In this document: one piece after another, positions 34,458-45,931 of the stretch
How positions within the stretch are numbered: the first letter of the stretch is position 1
Layout: every line of letters begins with the position of its first letter
Assembly: GCA_016716405.1 (NCBI GenBank)
Contig: JADJWK010000001.1
Coordinates: forward strand, 1,054,001 to 1,118,000
Origin: Candidatus Melainabacteria bacterium
GTDB taxonomy: Bacteria; Cyanobacteriota; Vampirovibrionia; Obscuribacterales; Obscuribacteraceae
Reading direction: 5' to 3'
Length of the DNA stretch: 64,000 nt
The notes under the pieces: generated by a model
What the model was told of the DNA's origin: nothing
The model's input: the letters and a program-made list of their open reading frames with translations, nothing else
Databases searched by the model: none
Made by a program: the position numbers and the translations under genes

Positions 34458-34604
34458 CCGGCAGGGTGGATTAGAAGTTGAAAGCCCCGGTAAGGGGGCT
34501 GTTAACCGCATGTTAGGAGTAGGGTGATGCTCTGTTAAGTAAGGCATGCGTCAAAATTCAAAGTGTTAGGATGCGAAACGTAGTCCCCTGTAGGAGAATC
34601 ATCA

Positions 34605-34973
34605 ATGATTCGAAATGCCCTAGCTCTTGCCATTATGTTGTCGTTGGTGGGTAGCGGCGCCGTCTTCGCAGCCGACTCCGATGCCTCCGCTCCGGCTAAA
34701 GGCGAGAAATGCGAAACGAAAGAAAAATGCGACAAGAAAGCGGAAAAGTGCGACAAGAAGGCTGATAAAGGCGGCGAGAAAGCCGAGAAGAAAGGCGAAA
34801 AGAAAGCTGACAAGGAAGCCGCCAAGGCTGACAAGAAGGCTGACAAAGACGCCAAAAAGGCTGAAAAAGAAGCTGCCAAAGCTGACAAGAAAGCTGCCAA
34901 GGATGAGAAGAAAGCTTCTAAAGAGAAGTCCGAAGCATCCAAGGACGAAGACAAGAAGGCTGACGCCAAGTAG
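34605..34973 (+). CDS. Secreted Lys/Ala/Asp-rich low-complexity protein
   Basis: A clear signal peptide (NALALAIMLSLVGSGAVFA|AD) precedes 98 residues made almost only of Lys, Ala, Asp and Glu, in motifs such as KADKKADKDAKKAEKEAA and KAEKCDKKADKGG. Three cysteines occur in KCETKEKCDKKAEKC. The strong ribosome-binding site TAGGAGA and the good terminator point to high expression. The repeats could bind anionic polymers or metals; the composition resembles histone H1-like tails but export makes a periplasmic role more likely. Function unknown. Confidence 0.8.
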   Translation: MIRNALALAIMLSLVGSGAVFAADSDASAPAKGEKCETKEKCDKKAEKCDKKADKGGEKAEKKGEKKADKEAAKADKKADKDAKKAEKEAAKADKKAAKDEKKASKEKSEASKDEDKKADAK

Positions 34974-34998
34974 GCGCTCGACCGTCTTGCATTATGAG

Positions 34999-35028
34999 AT
35001 GAGCCGGTTCACCCGGCTCATTTTCTTT
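34999..35028 (+). terminator. Strong intrinsic terminator of the Lys/Ala-rich gene; intron landing site
   Basis: ATGAGCCGG (34999-35007) pairs perfectly with CCGGCTCAT (35013-35021) and is followed by TTTCTTTG. It sits 25 bases after the stop codon at 34973. A group II intron begins immediately after the T-tract, at about 35030. Confidence 0.92.
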
Positions 35029-35029
35029 G

Positions 35030-36925
35030 GTGTGCCACGCATGTTTGACAGCTAGGAGGTGAGAGTCCTTACACAACCTGATAGCGGTGAAGTGTAGCGA
35101 AGCGCAAGGGCGTGACCGTGAGGGAGCGTCTGAAGGAAGCGTGGAGCAAATCCGTGACCTGACGAACAGAAACTGGATATAAGGCGAGCATGGGCGGACG
35201 AGTTGGCCAAAGACAACGAAGTCCATAGCTATCAAGGCCCATAAGCGTAAATCTAGCGGGTGTGCGGAGAAAGTTGTCAAACTTACCGTGGGAGATCTGC
35301 GGCGTGTCACGAAAGCGACTGAACAAACCGAGAGGTTTGTTGACTGCGGCGCAGAAGTCAGCAGCGGACAAAGTAGACGGCATCACCAGGCAAGCGCGGA
35401 GTAACGTGAGCGGCTGGAGCTGTGCGTCGAAGGTCCAAACGGTACAAGGGAGCCGGACGAGGTACTCATGGACAGAAAGCAGCAGAAAAATCGGAATAAT
35501 CCGACCTCAGGTGGAAGGAAGCAGAGTGAAGCTCGGCAGAAACTACTGGAAGGGTCTGAACTGCCAATGGCGGAAAACGAAACCGGCGACCAGGGGACAG
35601 AACGACTGATGGAGGAAATCCTTGAGAGAGAAAACCTGAAGACAGCATTGAAAGCAGTTCTAAAGAACAAAGGCGCACCAGGGATAGATGGGATGACTGT
35701 CGATGAGCTCCCTGGATACTTGAAGGAAAACTGGACGAAGATACGCGCCCAGCTCATGGAGGGCAAGTATGCACCAAAGCCGGTAAGGCGAGTCGAGATA
35801 CCGAAACCGGGAGGCGGAGTCAGAAAACTCGGCGTTCCTTCGGTTCTCGATCGCTGGATACAGCAGGCAGTGCAGCAGGTTCTCCAGAAGAGATGGGATC
35901 CGACATTTTCGGATAGCTCATTCGGCTTTCGCCCGAAACGTTCGGCGAATCAAGCGGTGGAACGAGCGCGGAGCTACATCCGCGATGGACACCAGTATGT
36001 CGTAGATTTTGATCTGGAGAAATTCTTCGACAGGGTCAACCACGACGTACTGATGAGCCGAATAGCCCGAAGGATAGAGGACAAGCGAGTTTTGAAATTA
36101 ATCCGGGCATTTTTAAATGCCGGAGTAATGGAAAACGGCTTGGTAAGCGCGTCCGAGGAAGGTGTTCCCCAGGGCGGTCCACTATCGCCCATCCTTTCAA
36201 ACCTGCTTCTCGACGAACTCGACCGGGAGTTAGAGAAACGGAACCTCAAGTTCGTGCGCTTCGCGGATGACTGTAATGTCTACGTGAAGAGTGTCCGAGC
36301 TGGGGAAAGAGTGATGGAAAGTATCACCAAGTTCCTCTCAAAGCGACTGAGACTGACAGTAAACAGGGAGAAAAGCGCAGTGGGAAAGCCATCATGGCGG
36401 AGATTCCTTGGATTCAGCTTTACGAGCGGAGCCAACCCGAAGATTCGGATAGCCCCAGCATCGTTGAGTCGACTCAAAGTGAAAGTCCGCCAGATGACAA
36501 AACCCACGAAGGGGAGAAGCCTGAAACAAGTCATTGAGGAACTCGCACGCTACCTGGCTGGGTGGCGAGCCTATTACGGCTACTGCGAAACCCCCAGTAT
36601 TCTTGTCAGGCTTGATAAGAGGGTACGTCGACGCCTGAGAGCTTTAGCGTGGCGCCACTGGAAACGTGGACGTAAACGTTTCGCAGAACTGCGAAAACGG
36701 GATGTGAATCACGACCTAGCGGCACAGACCTGCGGGAGCCCTAAAGGACCATGGCGGATTAGCAAAAGTCCCGCCTTGAATCTTGCGTTCCCGAATCGCT
36801 ACCTTGCTGCCCTCGGACTTCCCTCTCTGGTCCGGAGTCCCTGATCGTGTCGAACCGCCGTGTACGGATCCGTACGCACGGTGGTGTGGCAGGGAGGAGC
36901 CCGCGAGGGCTCCCCCTATGCCGAT
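35030..36925 (+). mobile_element. Group II intron, probably class C, about 1.9 kb
   Basis: The 5' end reads GTGTGCCACGC at 35030, matching the GUGYG consensus, right after an intrinsic terminator, the usual target of class C introns. About 430 bases of ribozyme domains I-III precede the maturase gene. Near the 3' end, AACCGCCGTGTACGG (36853-36867) and CCGTACGCACGGTGGT (36870-36885) form domain V. It has a CGC in place of the common AGC triad, as in class C. Domain VI follows as AGGGAGGAGCCC-GCGA-GGGCTCCCCCT, and the end is probably ...CCGAT at 36925. The flanks hold no sign of target-site duplication, as expected. The intron appears intact and so may be active. Confidence 0.88.
35468..36844 (+). 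CDS. ltrA: Group II intron reverse transcriptase/maturase (LtrA-like)
   Basis: The 458 residues hold the RT blocks NKGAPGIDGMTVDELPGYL, RRVEIPKPGGGVRKLGVP, FGFRPKRSANQAVERARS, VDFDLEKFFDRVNHD, GVPQGGPLSPILSNLLLDEL and the catalytic RFADDCNVYVKS (FADD where YADD is usual). Domain X with RKFLGFSFT-like text (RRFLGFSFTSG) and the group II maturase motif RYLAGWRAYYGYCETPS follow. There is no HNH endonuclease domain, in keeping with class C. The start could be later, at MAENETGDQ (35567). It acts inside the intron as splicing and mobility factor. Confidence 0.95.
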   Translation: MDRKQQKNRNNPTSGGRKQSEARQKLLEGSELPMAENETGDQGTERLMEEILERENLKTALKAVLKNKGAPGIDGMTVDELPGYLKENWTKIRAQLMEGKYAPKPVRRVEIPKPGGGVRKLGVPSVLDRWIQQAVQQVLQKRWDPTFSDSSFGFRPKRSANQAVERARSYIRDGHQYVVDFDLEKFFDRVNHDVLMSRIARRIEDKRVLKLIRAFLNAGVMENGLVSASEEGVPQGGPLSPILSNLLLDELDRELEKRNLKFVRFADDCNVYVKSVRAGERVMESITKFLSKRLRLTVNREKSAVGKPSWRRFLGFSFTSGANPKIRIAPASLSRLKVKVRQMTKPTKGRSLKQVIEELARYLAGWRAYYGYCETPSILVRLDKRVRRRLRALAWRHWKRGRKRFAELRKRDVNHDLAAQTCGSPKGPWRISKSPALNLAFPNRYLAALGLPSLVRSP

Positions 36926-36943
36926 GCTCAAATCCATGCCGAT

Positions 36944-36975
36944 GAAAAACGGGTCAACCCACTGGGGTGACCCGT
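36944..36975 (-). terminator. Intrinsic terminator of the small secreted gene
   Basis: Read on the minus strand, ACGGGTCA (36968-36975) pairs with TGACCCGT (36949-36956), with inner CCC/GGG pairing in the loop, followed by TTTTCATC. It ends transcription from the gene at 37253 and lies just outside the intron's 3' end, so the intron sits between two facing terminators. Confidence 0.8.
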
Positions 36976-37031
36976 AACTCAAGTCCGAAGGTACTTAATC
37001 AGCGTGTTACCGAATTACCTGATTGGCCAAT

Positions 37032-37253
37032 TCAGCGAACGATGGCTCTGGACAGCCAGAATGCTCTGACTTGTTTGTAGGTATTGAGCAGCTTCATTTG
37101 AAGCGGTACGCTGTTGACTACCGGTGCGGACGGCACGGCGGGTACCGGAGCTGGACCGATAATGATAGGTCCACTTGCGAACGAGGACGTGGCGAATACT
37201 CCAAGTCCAAGAACGCTAGCAAGGAGCGCCGATGCAAAAATCCGTTTTCTCAT
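37032..37253 (-). CDS. Small secreted protein, unknown
   Basis: The ATG at 37253 has GGAGGTGA nine bases upstream. A signal peptide (IFASALLASVLGLGVFATSSFA) is followed by a Pro/Val-rich mature part (GPIIIGPAPVPAVPSAPVV) and an amphipathic end (LLNTYKQVRAFWLSRAIVR). At 73 residues it matches no family I know. Its promoter and terminator are both visible, which supports it being a real, single-gene unit. Confidence 0.7.
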   Translation of the reverse strand: MRKRIFASALLASVLGLGVFATSSFASGPIIIGPAPVPAVPSAPVVNSVPLQMKLLNTYKQVRAFWLSRAIVR

Positions 37254-37321
37254 CTAGTGTTTTCACCTCCGAACTTCAGGTGTTTTGGCCGGGCGAATTG
37301 GCATCATATTCTCTATCATAG

Positions 37322-37350
37322 AAGATACCCGGCTATTTGAGTCTTGACAA
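37322..37350 (-). promoter_or_regulatory. Candidate sigma-70 promoter for the small secreted gene
   Basis: On the minus strand TTGTCA (37350-37345) and TATCTT (37327-37322) are separated by 17 bases, about 70 bases before the start at 37253. Confidence 0.45.
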
Positions 37351-37424
37351 TATCATATCATGGTCGTCAAACATTAAATCTAGGAAGAACCCCATTCATT
37401 TAGTATCGTTTCGGAGACGCAGCC

Positions 37425-38456
37425 TTGCTGGATTTCATTCTCATTCTCGGATGCTCGATCCTGGCCCTGATGGGTCATGGAGCCAGAAAGCGTAAATGGC
37501 TCGAATGGCTTGTCCGGATCATTATCGGCTTCTTCGTTTTGCTCGAGCTCAATATGGCTTTGTTCGGGCAGGATTTCAGCCAGCCCTGGATCGGCAAAGT
37601 GACGATGGTAATGGCTCTGGCCAGTCTCTTCATCCTGGTTCTGCCGATGCGCAAGATCATCTCGGCTCTTTTCACTTTCCTCGATGGAATCACTTCTCTG
37701 CGGGCGATCACCGGTCCTGTTCGGCATCATATGTCGGTGATCGATTCGATCGTCGACAAGAAAGTCTTCATTCCCGAGTCGATCCCGCATATGGTTGGGC
37801 TCTTCTGTTTCATCACCACTTTCGGCTGGTTCTTGCAGGTGGTCAATCCCGCCTCCATGGACTTCCCTTCCCTGCCTTTCGCGGTTCCCATCTCGGTGGA
37901 GACCCTCTTCTCCTATAACGGATTGGGTCTGGTGCTCGTCTCGCTGTGCGGAGTAGGCATCTTCGTCACCAGAAACTGGAAAGAATGCTGCGATCGGCTG
38001 GGATGGAAGAAACCCAGCATGGCGCATGTCGGCATCGGTATCGGTCTGATCGGCTTCAGCTTCGCATACGATTTGATCTGGTCTCTCTATACTCACGGGC
38101 TTGCCGAGCAGGATCTGGCCACCAAGCTTTCCGCTTACAACTCCGGAACTTTCGCTGTATCGGACAATTTCGGTATCGCTGTGATGATGGGACTGGCTAC
38201 GGCCATTTTTGCCGGGGTCGGGGAAGAGACTCTGATACGCGGGGCACTGCAGCCGGTGGTAGGCATTCTTCCGGCCGCCATTCTCCATGGCGTGCTGCAC
38301 GCTCAGTTCAGCCACGCTCCGATCTTTATCGTCCAGGTGGCAATCTGGTCCATTTGCATGGGTATCGTGCGCCGTTTCACGAGCACCACTACGACTATCA
38401 TCGGTCACGCCGGATTCAACTTCGTCACGACTTTCCTGTTTGTTTTCAATCCCTGA
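37425..38456 (+). CDS. CPBP-family intramembrane metalloprotease (CAAX/Abi type)
   Basis: The start is probably a TTG at 37425 after GGAGACGC. The protein has about eight helices. All the family motifs are there: GEETLIRGALQPV with glutamates near residues 267-268, LHGVLHAQFSHAP (His pair), and GHAGFNFVTTF. These proteins are glutamic/metal intramembrane proteases related to Rce1, with varied substrates. It stands as a single plus-strand gene, convergent with the HEAT-repeat gene. Confidence 0.93.
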   Translation: MLDFILILGCSILALMGHGARKRKWLEWLVRIIIGFFVLLELNMALFGQDFSQPWIGKVTMVMALASLFILVLPMRKIISALFTFLDGITSLRAITGPVRHHMSVIDSIVDKKVFIPESIPHMVGLFCFITTFGWFLQVVNPASMDFPSLPFAVPISVETLFSYNGLGLVLVSLCGVGIFVTRNWKECCDRLGWKKPSMAHVGIGIGLIGFSFAYDLIWSLYTHGLAEQDLATKLSAYNSGTFAVSDNFGIAVMMGLATAIFAGVGEETLIRGALQPVVGILPAAILHGVLHAQFSHAPIFIVQVAIWSICMGIVRRFTSTTTTIIGHAGFNFVTTFLFVFNP

Positions 38457-38512
38457 TCAGGGCTTGCTCGGGCATATTCGAGCAGTCACCACGGACCGCG
38501 CGCGGGAAGCCG

Positions 38513-39640
38513 TCACATGGTTCCCTGCCCGCCCTGGATATTGCGAAGGGCCTGCTGAGCGTAAGATCGGACCGAGCCATCGCTGTCCTCCTGGGCTTTA
38601 GTGAGCGCCGGAACAGCATCTTTTGCGGCACTGCCGATGGAGCCGAGAGTGCGAGCCGCATACATACGCGTATTCCGGTCGGGACTTGCCAGCATCTCGA
38701 TGAGCCGCGGTATAAGCGGTGCCATTAGCGGACCGAAGTCGGAAAGATATGTCAGTATCTGGCTCCGCTCGCTGCTGCTGCCGTCCAGCAATTTCATGAA
38801 GGCATCGGCAACGTCCTGGTTGTTTCGACCCAGGTTTTTCAGGGCGTAGATCAAGCCATTGCGCATACTCGGATCCGACTCGCTGGCGAGCATCTCGAGA
38901 AGCGCCGGAATGGCGGTGTCGCCGTCGCCGCTATAGAGACCGAGAGCTTGCACGGCGGCGATTCTGACCCTCAGGTAGTTGTCGGTCAGGGCGGCGGTCA
39001 GGGCCGGAACCGCGATCTTGGCGTTGCTGTGATAGCGGCTCAGGGCCGATGCTGCGGCGGCGCGCAGGGACGGAGCATTGTTCGATTTTAGAACCGCCAC
39101 CAGTACCTCGGTGGATTTCATGTGGAGGGCGGGTCGCTCTTCACGAGCCAGGTGCGCGAGAGCCTCGATGGCCTTTCTTGCCACCGAGACCTCTTTATCG
39201 GTTTTGATAGTCTCGATAATGGTGGCTTTCACCTCGTCTGTCTTCGGACCGATATTGCCCAGGGTCGTGATCAGGGCTGACTTGACCTGGTTGTCGTCGC
39301 TGGCCTTGAGAATGCCGATTATGGTGCTCAGGGACGAATCGGTGATGGAGAAATCCTGGTTGATCGAGAGGCGCTCCAGAAGCTGGGACGCCCTGAGCTT
39401 GACGGTGGGATCGCTTGTATCGAGAAGATCCACCAGGGCTTCGGCAGCCTCCGACGGGCGGTCATGGACCTGGCGCTCGAGCTCGTAGATGTCGAGCCGG
39501 GCTCCCTGCGTATTGGCGCGAATCGCTTTGATGATGCTCTTGACCGGCTCGCTGGACGAAAGACCCGGCGCAGCGCCGGCCGGCTCAGCCAGAAAGGGCG
39601 CCCCTGCTGCAATCACAGCCACGATCAGTCGCTTTGCCAT
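38513..39640 (-). CDS. Secreted HEAT-repeat protein
   Basis: The ATG 39640 (MAKRLIVAVIAAGAPFLAEP) has a GGAG upstream; the open frame extends to 39670 without merit. A signal peptide ends near GAA|P. The other 350 residues are about nine HEAT/PBS-like repeats, e.g. LLDTSDPTVKLRASQLLERL, ALITTLGNIGP, KAIEALAHLARE, AALTDNYLRVRIAAVQAL and VRSYAQQALRNI. The protein should form an alpha-solenoid in the periplasm for protein binding. It is third in a probable operon after the FtsH-like and beta-propeller genes. Confidence 0.88.
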   Translation of the reverse strand: MAKRLIVAVIAAGAPFLAEPAGAAPGLSSSEPVKSIIKAIRANTQGARLDIYELERQVHDRPSEAAEALVDLLDTSDPTVKLRASQLLERLSINQDFSITDSSLSTIIGILKASDDNQVKSALITTLGNIGPKTDEVKATIIETIKTDKEVSVARKAIEALAHLAREERPALHMKSTEVLVAVLKSNNAPSLRAAAASALSRYHSNAKIAVPALTAALTDNYLRVRIAAVQALGLYSGDGDTAIPALLEMLASESDPSMRNGLIYALKNLGRNNQDVADAFMKLLDGSSSERSQILTYLSDFGPLMAPLIPRLIEMLASPDRNTRMYAARTLGSIGSAAKDAVPALTKAQEDSDGSVRSYAQQALRNIQGGQGTM

Positions 39641-39721
39641 ATCTCGATCCTCATCTCCACTTAGTGGCATGATACCCTTTGAGACCGGTATCGGCCAGGG
39701 GGGAAACCCTGATCCGCCGGT

Positions 39722-40870
39722 TCATGGACTGTCCGGGGCGAAACGGATCAGAAGAGCCCGGGGAAAATAAATGGAGGCATTATTGAAATGGCTTTCCATG
39801 TCTTTCGTGTTTCGGCAATAGGTGACCACGAGAGTGCGCTCCCGGGCTGAGAGCTCGCTGTGACCCTTGGCGCTGTAGAGAATGATGTTGTCTTCCTTCT
39901 CAGGACAATTATAGACCCGGGTTGGACCGCTCCAGGGACCCTCGGGGCTCGGGGCTCTGCGCACGGCGATATCTTTGCTGAAAGGCGGCATATAGGTTGC
40001 TACCACACCCTCGATACCCTTCACCCTGCCCACCGACATTTCAGGTCCGGCATCCTCGAAGAGCACAGCTGCCTTCTCCGGGGAGCTGGTCCAGGTGGCG
40101 CCTCCGGCGAAGAATTCCATCTTCTCCGGCTTCAGCTCGGCAAGAGAAAGCCTGTCTATACGGGCGAGAATCAGGGGGTGGGCGTTCATGCCTGATTTCC
40201 GTCTGGGAGCGGTGCAAAATACATAGAGATCGCTTCCCTGCAGATAGCAAGCGGCTCCGGCGTGGACGGCTTCCGGGTCCCAGGGAAGGGTGACGGATCT
40301 CTGTTTCCATTTTGCCGGTTCTTCCCGGGGATTGTCGATGACCACCAGGTCATGTCCGACCGTCTCGAACTGGAAAGGCGGAGGGAGTTCGAGGTTGGTG
40401 CGTATGCGGTGCAGGAAGACATAGAGCTTGCCGTCTACACAGGCGCCGTCGCCGGGCCAGATATATTCTTTGTCTCGGGATTTCCAGATCGAGTCCGGTT
40501 TGTTCCTCGTTTTGTCCCAGTAGAATGTCAGGTCACCATATTCGATGCCGGAGGGAGCGGTCTCATCGGCATGCAGCGTTCCCCGGGCGACGGTGTTGTT
40601 GATCATATCGACCTTAATGCGCTTAGACCCTTCGATATCACCGATCCAGGTGTCGCCGAATGTCCAGATTGTCTCCTTCAGCCCGATGGGGACCGAGAAG
40701 GCGCCGTCGGCGCCGATCCAGCCGTGGCGCTGGTCGAAGAGACGATTGAGCTCCCTGAGGGGCTCGACTGATTCGGCTCTAAGCGGTTGGGGAGCCTTGC
40801 TCGAGTTGCAGTGACCCGGCGCGATAGCCAGGCTCAAAAAAGCGATCAGGATACAGAAAAACAGAGCCAT
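39722..40870 (-). CDS. Secreted protein, predicted five-bladed beta-propeller (DUF4185-like)
   Basis: A signal peptide (LFFCILIAFLSLAIAPGHC, possibly a lipobox) precedes a mature 360-residue body. Its blades are suggested by TIWTFGDTWIGDIEG, EYIWPGDGACVDGKLYVF, DPEAVHAGAACYLQGSDLYV, GGATWTSSPEKAAVLF and LVVTYCRNTKDMESHFNNA. The sequence style resembles GH43/DUF4185 propellers, with acidic positions facing a central cavity. No catalytic set can be confirmed. It begins 5 bases after the FtsH-like stop, so the two are coupled. Confidence 0.65.
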   Translation of the reverse strand: MALFFCILIAFLSLAIAPGHCNSSKAPQPLRAESVEPLRELNRLFDQRHGWIGADGAFSVPIGLKETIWTFGDTWIGDIEGSKRIKVDMINNTVARGTLHADETAPSGIEYGDLTFYWDKTRNKPDSIWKSRDKEYIWPGDGACVDGKLYVFLHRIRTNLELPPPFQFETVGHDLVVIDNPREEPAKWKQRSVTLPWDPEAVHAGAACYLQGSDLYVFCTAPRRKSGMNAHPLILARIDRLSLAELKPEKMEFFAGGATWTSSPEKAAVLFEDAGPEMSVGRVKGIEGVVATYMPPFSKDIAVRRAPSPEGPWSGPTRVYNCPEKEDNIILYSAKGHSELSARERTLVVTYCRNTKDMESHFNNASIYFPRALLIRFAPDSP

Positions 40871-40875
40871 CGGCT

Positions 40876-43437
<2,562 letters not shown>

Positions 43438-44308
43438 CGTCGTGGCTGACCTTGTTCAGGTAATACCGGAAGATCAGCTCTCGCTCTTCTTCGGTGGGTA
43501 TCTGGAAGTAAATGCGCCTGCTCATTCTTCCGGCTCTCAGAAGAGCCGGATCGAGCATGCCATCGTTATTGGTTGCGCCGATGACCAGCATTCGGGACCC
43601 GTGGAAGCCGTCCATCTCGGTAAGCAAAGTATTGAGAGTCATGTTCATGTCGGTCTGGCCGCCGAAACCGCGGTCAGCTTGCCGGCGGGCTCCGACCGAT
43701 TCGATCTCGTCTATGAACAGGATTGCCCTGTCGTGCTGCCGGAGCTTGGCGAAAAGCATCTTGAGCTTGAGGACGCCGAGGCCCATGATCAGTCCGCTCA
43801 GTCCGCCGCCTTCGATGACATAGAACGGCACGCCGACTTCGTTGGCGATGGCACGGGCGAAGATGGTCTTGCCGACGCCGGGAGGACCGATGAAAATCAT
43901 GCCCTTGGGGACATCGGCGCCGGAGTCCATGTAGTGCTGGCTGTTGGAGAGGATGTCGATGACTTCTTTGATCTCGATTTTGGCTTTGTCGTTGCCGATC
44001 AGCTCGTCGAGGGTCTGGGGAGCTTTCGGACTGATCGGCGGATCTTTGAACAGGAAAGGAAAGAACTTCTTGCCGAATGGCTTGGGAGCTTTGGAGTCGG
44101 CTCTTGGCGGGAGCGGAAAGAGGATCGAGAGCAGGATATAGAATTGCATCAAGATGAGCAGCGCACCGAATATGGCGGCGCCAATCAAATTGATGATCGA
44201 GTATTTCAGGAGAGCCGGAAAGGAGGTGAACGGGTTCCACCATTGGGCCGTGAGAATCAGGACCACGGTCCATATGATCAAGAGCGTCCAACGGGCCCAA
44301 TTTTTCAT
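43438..44308 (-). CDS. FtsH-like protease, N-terminal part: two membrane helices and AAA+ module 1 (before frameshift)
   Basis: Two helices (WTLLIIWTVVLILTAQWW and LIGAAIFGALLILMQFYI) precede a basic linker and AAA+ module 1: GPPGVGKTIFARAIANEVG, LFIDEIESVGARRQ and RAGRMSRRIYF, all intact Walker A, Walker B and arginine-finger motifs. The frame is open to 43229, but after DEKY at about 43438 it turns into Arg/Gln shadow sequence. The true continuation (KELVDLTANYSPADIANVV) is one base out of phase. The break is at an A5 run (43433-43437 as T5 on the plus strand), so one extra A is the simplest cause. Confidence 0.88.
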
Positions 44309-44370
44309 GACTCTGGCAATCCTCTCTTATGAAACTAGAATCTTCCGACCATCGGAAAGTCTGCTCTCAT

Positions 44371-44598
44371 TCACGTTTTCGTATCCTTGACGCTGGCGGC
44401 GCCCAGATAATCGCGGTCAGTGTCGACGAAGTTCATCTCCGGAAGCATTCCGGCCTCGTTGCGGCTCTTGAGCTGGACTCTCTCGTCAACGATGCAATCC
44501 CGCACCGCTACCGGGCGAAAATCACGCGACAGACCCCGACCTCCGAAAAGGCAGGTGAAGGTGAGAACCGCGATGAAAGCTATGATGTAGTTTCGCAT
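44371..44598 (-). CDS. Small secreted protein, unknown
   Basis: A signal peptide (NYIIAFIAVLTFTCLFGGRG) leads to about 50 polar residues (FRPVAVRDCIVDERVQLKSR). It has 75 residues and no known domain. The ATG has GATGGGA upstream. It lies 63 bases before the FtsH-like gene on the same strand and may be the first gene of that operon. Confidence 0.6.
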   Translation of the reverse strand: MRNYIIAFIAVLTFTCLFGGRGLSRDFRPVAVRDCIVDERVQLKSRNEAGMLPEMNFVDTDRDYLGAASVKDTKT

Positions 44599-44728
44599 AC
44601 TTGTGTTGTTCCCATCTCGACCCGGAATCTCCCGTGGAAGCCGGCATAGGGCCTGCTAAAGAGCTATTTTAACCCTGATTGCAGGGCGCCGCTCGGTTGT
44701 TTGGGGCGTTATCGGGTCAGGGTTTATC

Positions 44729-45214
44729 CTAGAGAGTACCCAGAGCCGGTGCCGATTGCGGGATATGAATCTGATTGCGGGCCAGCCAGCCGCGCATGGA
44801 ATTCTCGTCCATGGCGCCCTCGTTAGTATCCTGCAGGTGACCTTCCTGGAAGATCATAAAGGTCGGCACGCCGTAGACATTGTATTTACCTGCCAGTCTC
44901 GGGCTCTTTTCGAGATTGACCTTGCAAATGGTGATCTTGCCCTGCCCCTCGTATGCCAGGGTGCCGAGCACCGGAGCCACCTGCTTGCAGCCCGGGCAGT
45001 TGTCGGTGTAGAACTCCACCAGGACCGGATCCCGGGAATCGAGAACATAGCCCTGGAAGGTGCTCTCATCGGTCTCGAAGATGAGCTCCTGGCCGCGCAG
45101 GGCGGGCTGGTTGGCGCCCTGGTCGTCCTGCAGGGGCTGCACTTTGAAGTTCATGCCGTTGAGTATGGAGCCCACCGCCAGAGCCAGCAGAAACGCGATA
45201 ACGACCTCTTTCAT
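44729..45214 (-). CDS. Membrane-anchored thioredoxin-like protein (CPGC)
   Basis: An N-terminal anchor (VVIAFLLALAVGSILNGM) is followed by a thioredoxin domain with DPVLVEFYTDNCPGCKQVAP, YEGQGKITICKVNLEKSP and YGVPTFMIFQEG, including the cis-proline. The active site CPGC differs from TrxA (CGPC). It would act in the periplasm on protein disulfides or c-type cytochromes. GAGGAAA precedes the ATG. Confidence 0.9.
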   Translation of the reverse strand: MKEVVIAFLLALAVGSILNGMNFKVQPLQDDQGANQPALRGQELIFETDESTFQGYVLDSRDPVLVEFYTDNCPGCKQVAPVLGTLAYEGQGKITICKVNLEKSPRLAGKYNVYGVPTFMIFQEGHLQDTNEGAMDENSMRGWLARNQIHIPQSAPALGTL

Positions 45215-45296
45215 GGGATTTCCTCGAAAAAAATGAAGGTAGACTCCAAGCCTACCTTCTATATTTGCACAAGGGCGCTAATTTCGCACCGTGGTC

Positions 45297-45845
45297 TTAT
45301 TTGCCGCGCTCCGGAACGAGCAGGAAGTCGATCACGTGGATGACACCATTGGCGCAATCGACGTCGGGCTTGGTGACGAGGGCTCCGTCGACGACCAGAG
45401 TCTGACCGTCGTCTTTGGAGTCGATCATCAGGCTCTCGCCCTGGATGGTCTTGATCGAGCGCTTCTGAGCTAGATCCTCAGCGCTGACCTTGCCTTTGAC
45501 CACATGATACTTGAGGATCTCGGGAAGCAGCTCTTTGTCTCCGAGGAGCTCTTCTTTTCTCTCTTTGGGCAGCTTGCCGAAAGCAGAGTCGCTGGGGGCG
45601 AACACTGTGAACGGTCCTTTGCTGTGCAGGGTGCGAGCCAGACCCGTGGAAGCGAGAGCGCCGGTGAGGGTATCGAAATCGCCTTCAGCCTTGGCTGTTT
45701 GAACGATATCTTTCTTTTTGCTCACCTGCCGTTTTTTCTTGGCAGCGGCCGGTTGCGGGCTGGTCACCTCGATGCCCAGCGTCAACCCCGTGCCCATCAC
45801 CGAAAGGGCAAGCAAGCTCATCGCTGCGCGCTTTACGTATTCCAT
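45297..45845 (-). CDS. Secreted fasciclin (FAS1)-domain protein
   Basis: The ATG 45845 follows AAGGAGATCG; the longer frame to 45878 is less likely. A signal peptide (ALSLLALSVMG-like core) precedes one FAS1 domain: DIVQTAKAEGDFDTLTGALA, GPFTVFAPSDSAFGKLPKER, LLPEILKYHVVKGKVSAEDL and VDCANGVIHVIDFLLVP. Both FAS1 H boxes are recognisable. Such proteins serve in adhesion or matrix binding. A single domain of 182 residues is typical for bacteria. Confidence 0.95.
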   Translation of the reverse strand: MEYVKRAAMSLLALSVMGTGLTLGIEVTSPQPAAAKKKRQVSKKKDIVQTAKAEGDFDTLTGALASTGLARTLHSKGPFTVFAPSDSAFGKLPKERKEELLGDKELLPEILKYHVVKGKVSAEDLAQKRSIKTIQGESLMIDSKDDGQTLVVDGALVTKPDVDCANGVIHVIDFLLVPERGK

Positions 45846-45931
45846 CTCGATCTCCTTCTTCTTTACCCCAAAGAACAATTACAAACCCGGAAAGTCGCCG
45901 GATCTTGTCTGTCACCCAAACACCGCCAGTA

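Noticed and set aside
37032..37350. Toxin-antitoxin or leader role for the small gene near the intron
   Set aside because: It has a signal peptide, its own promoter and terminator, and no partner gene.
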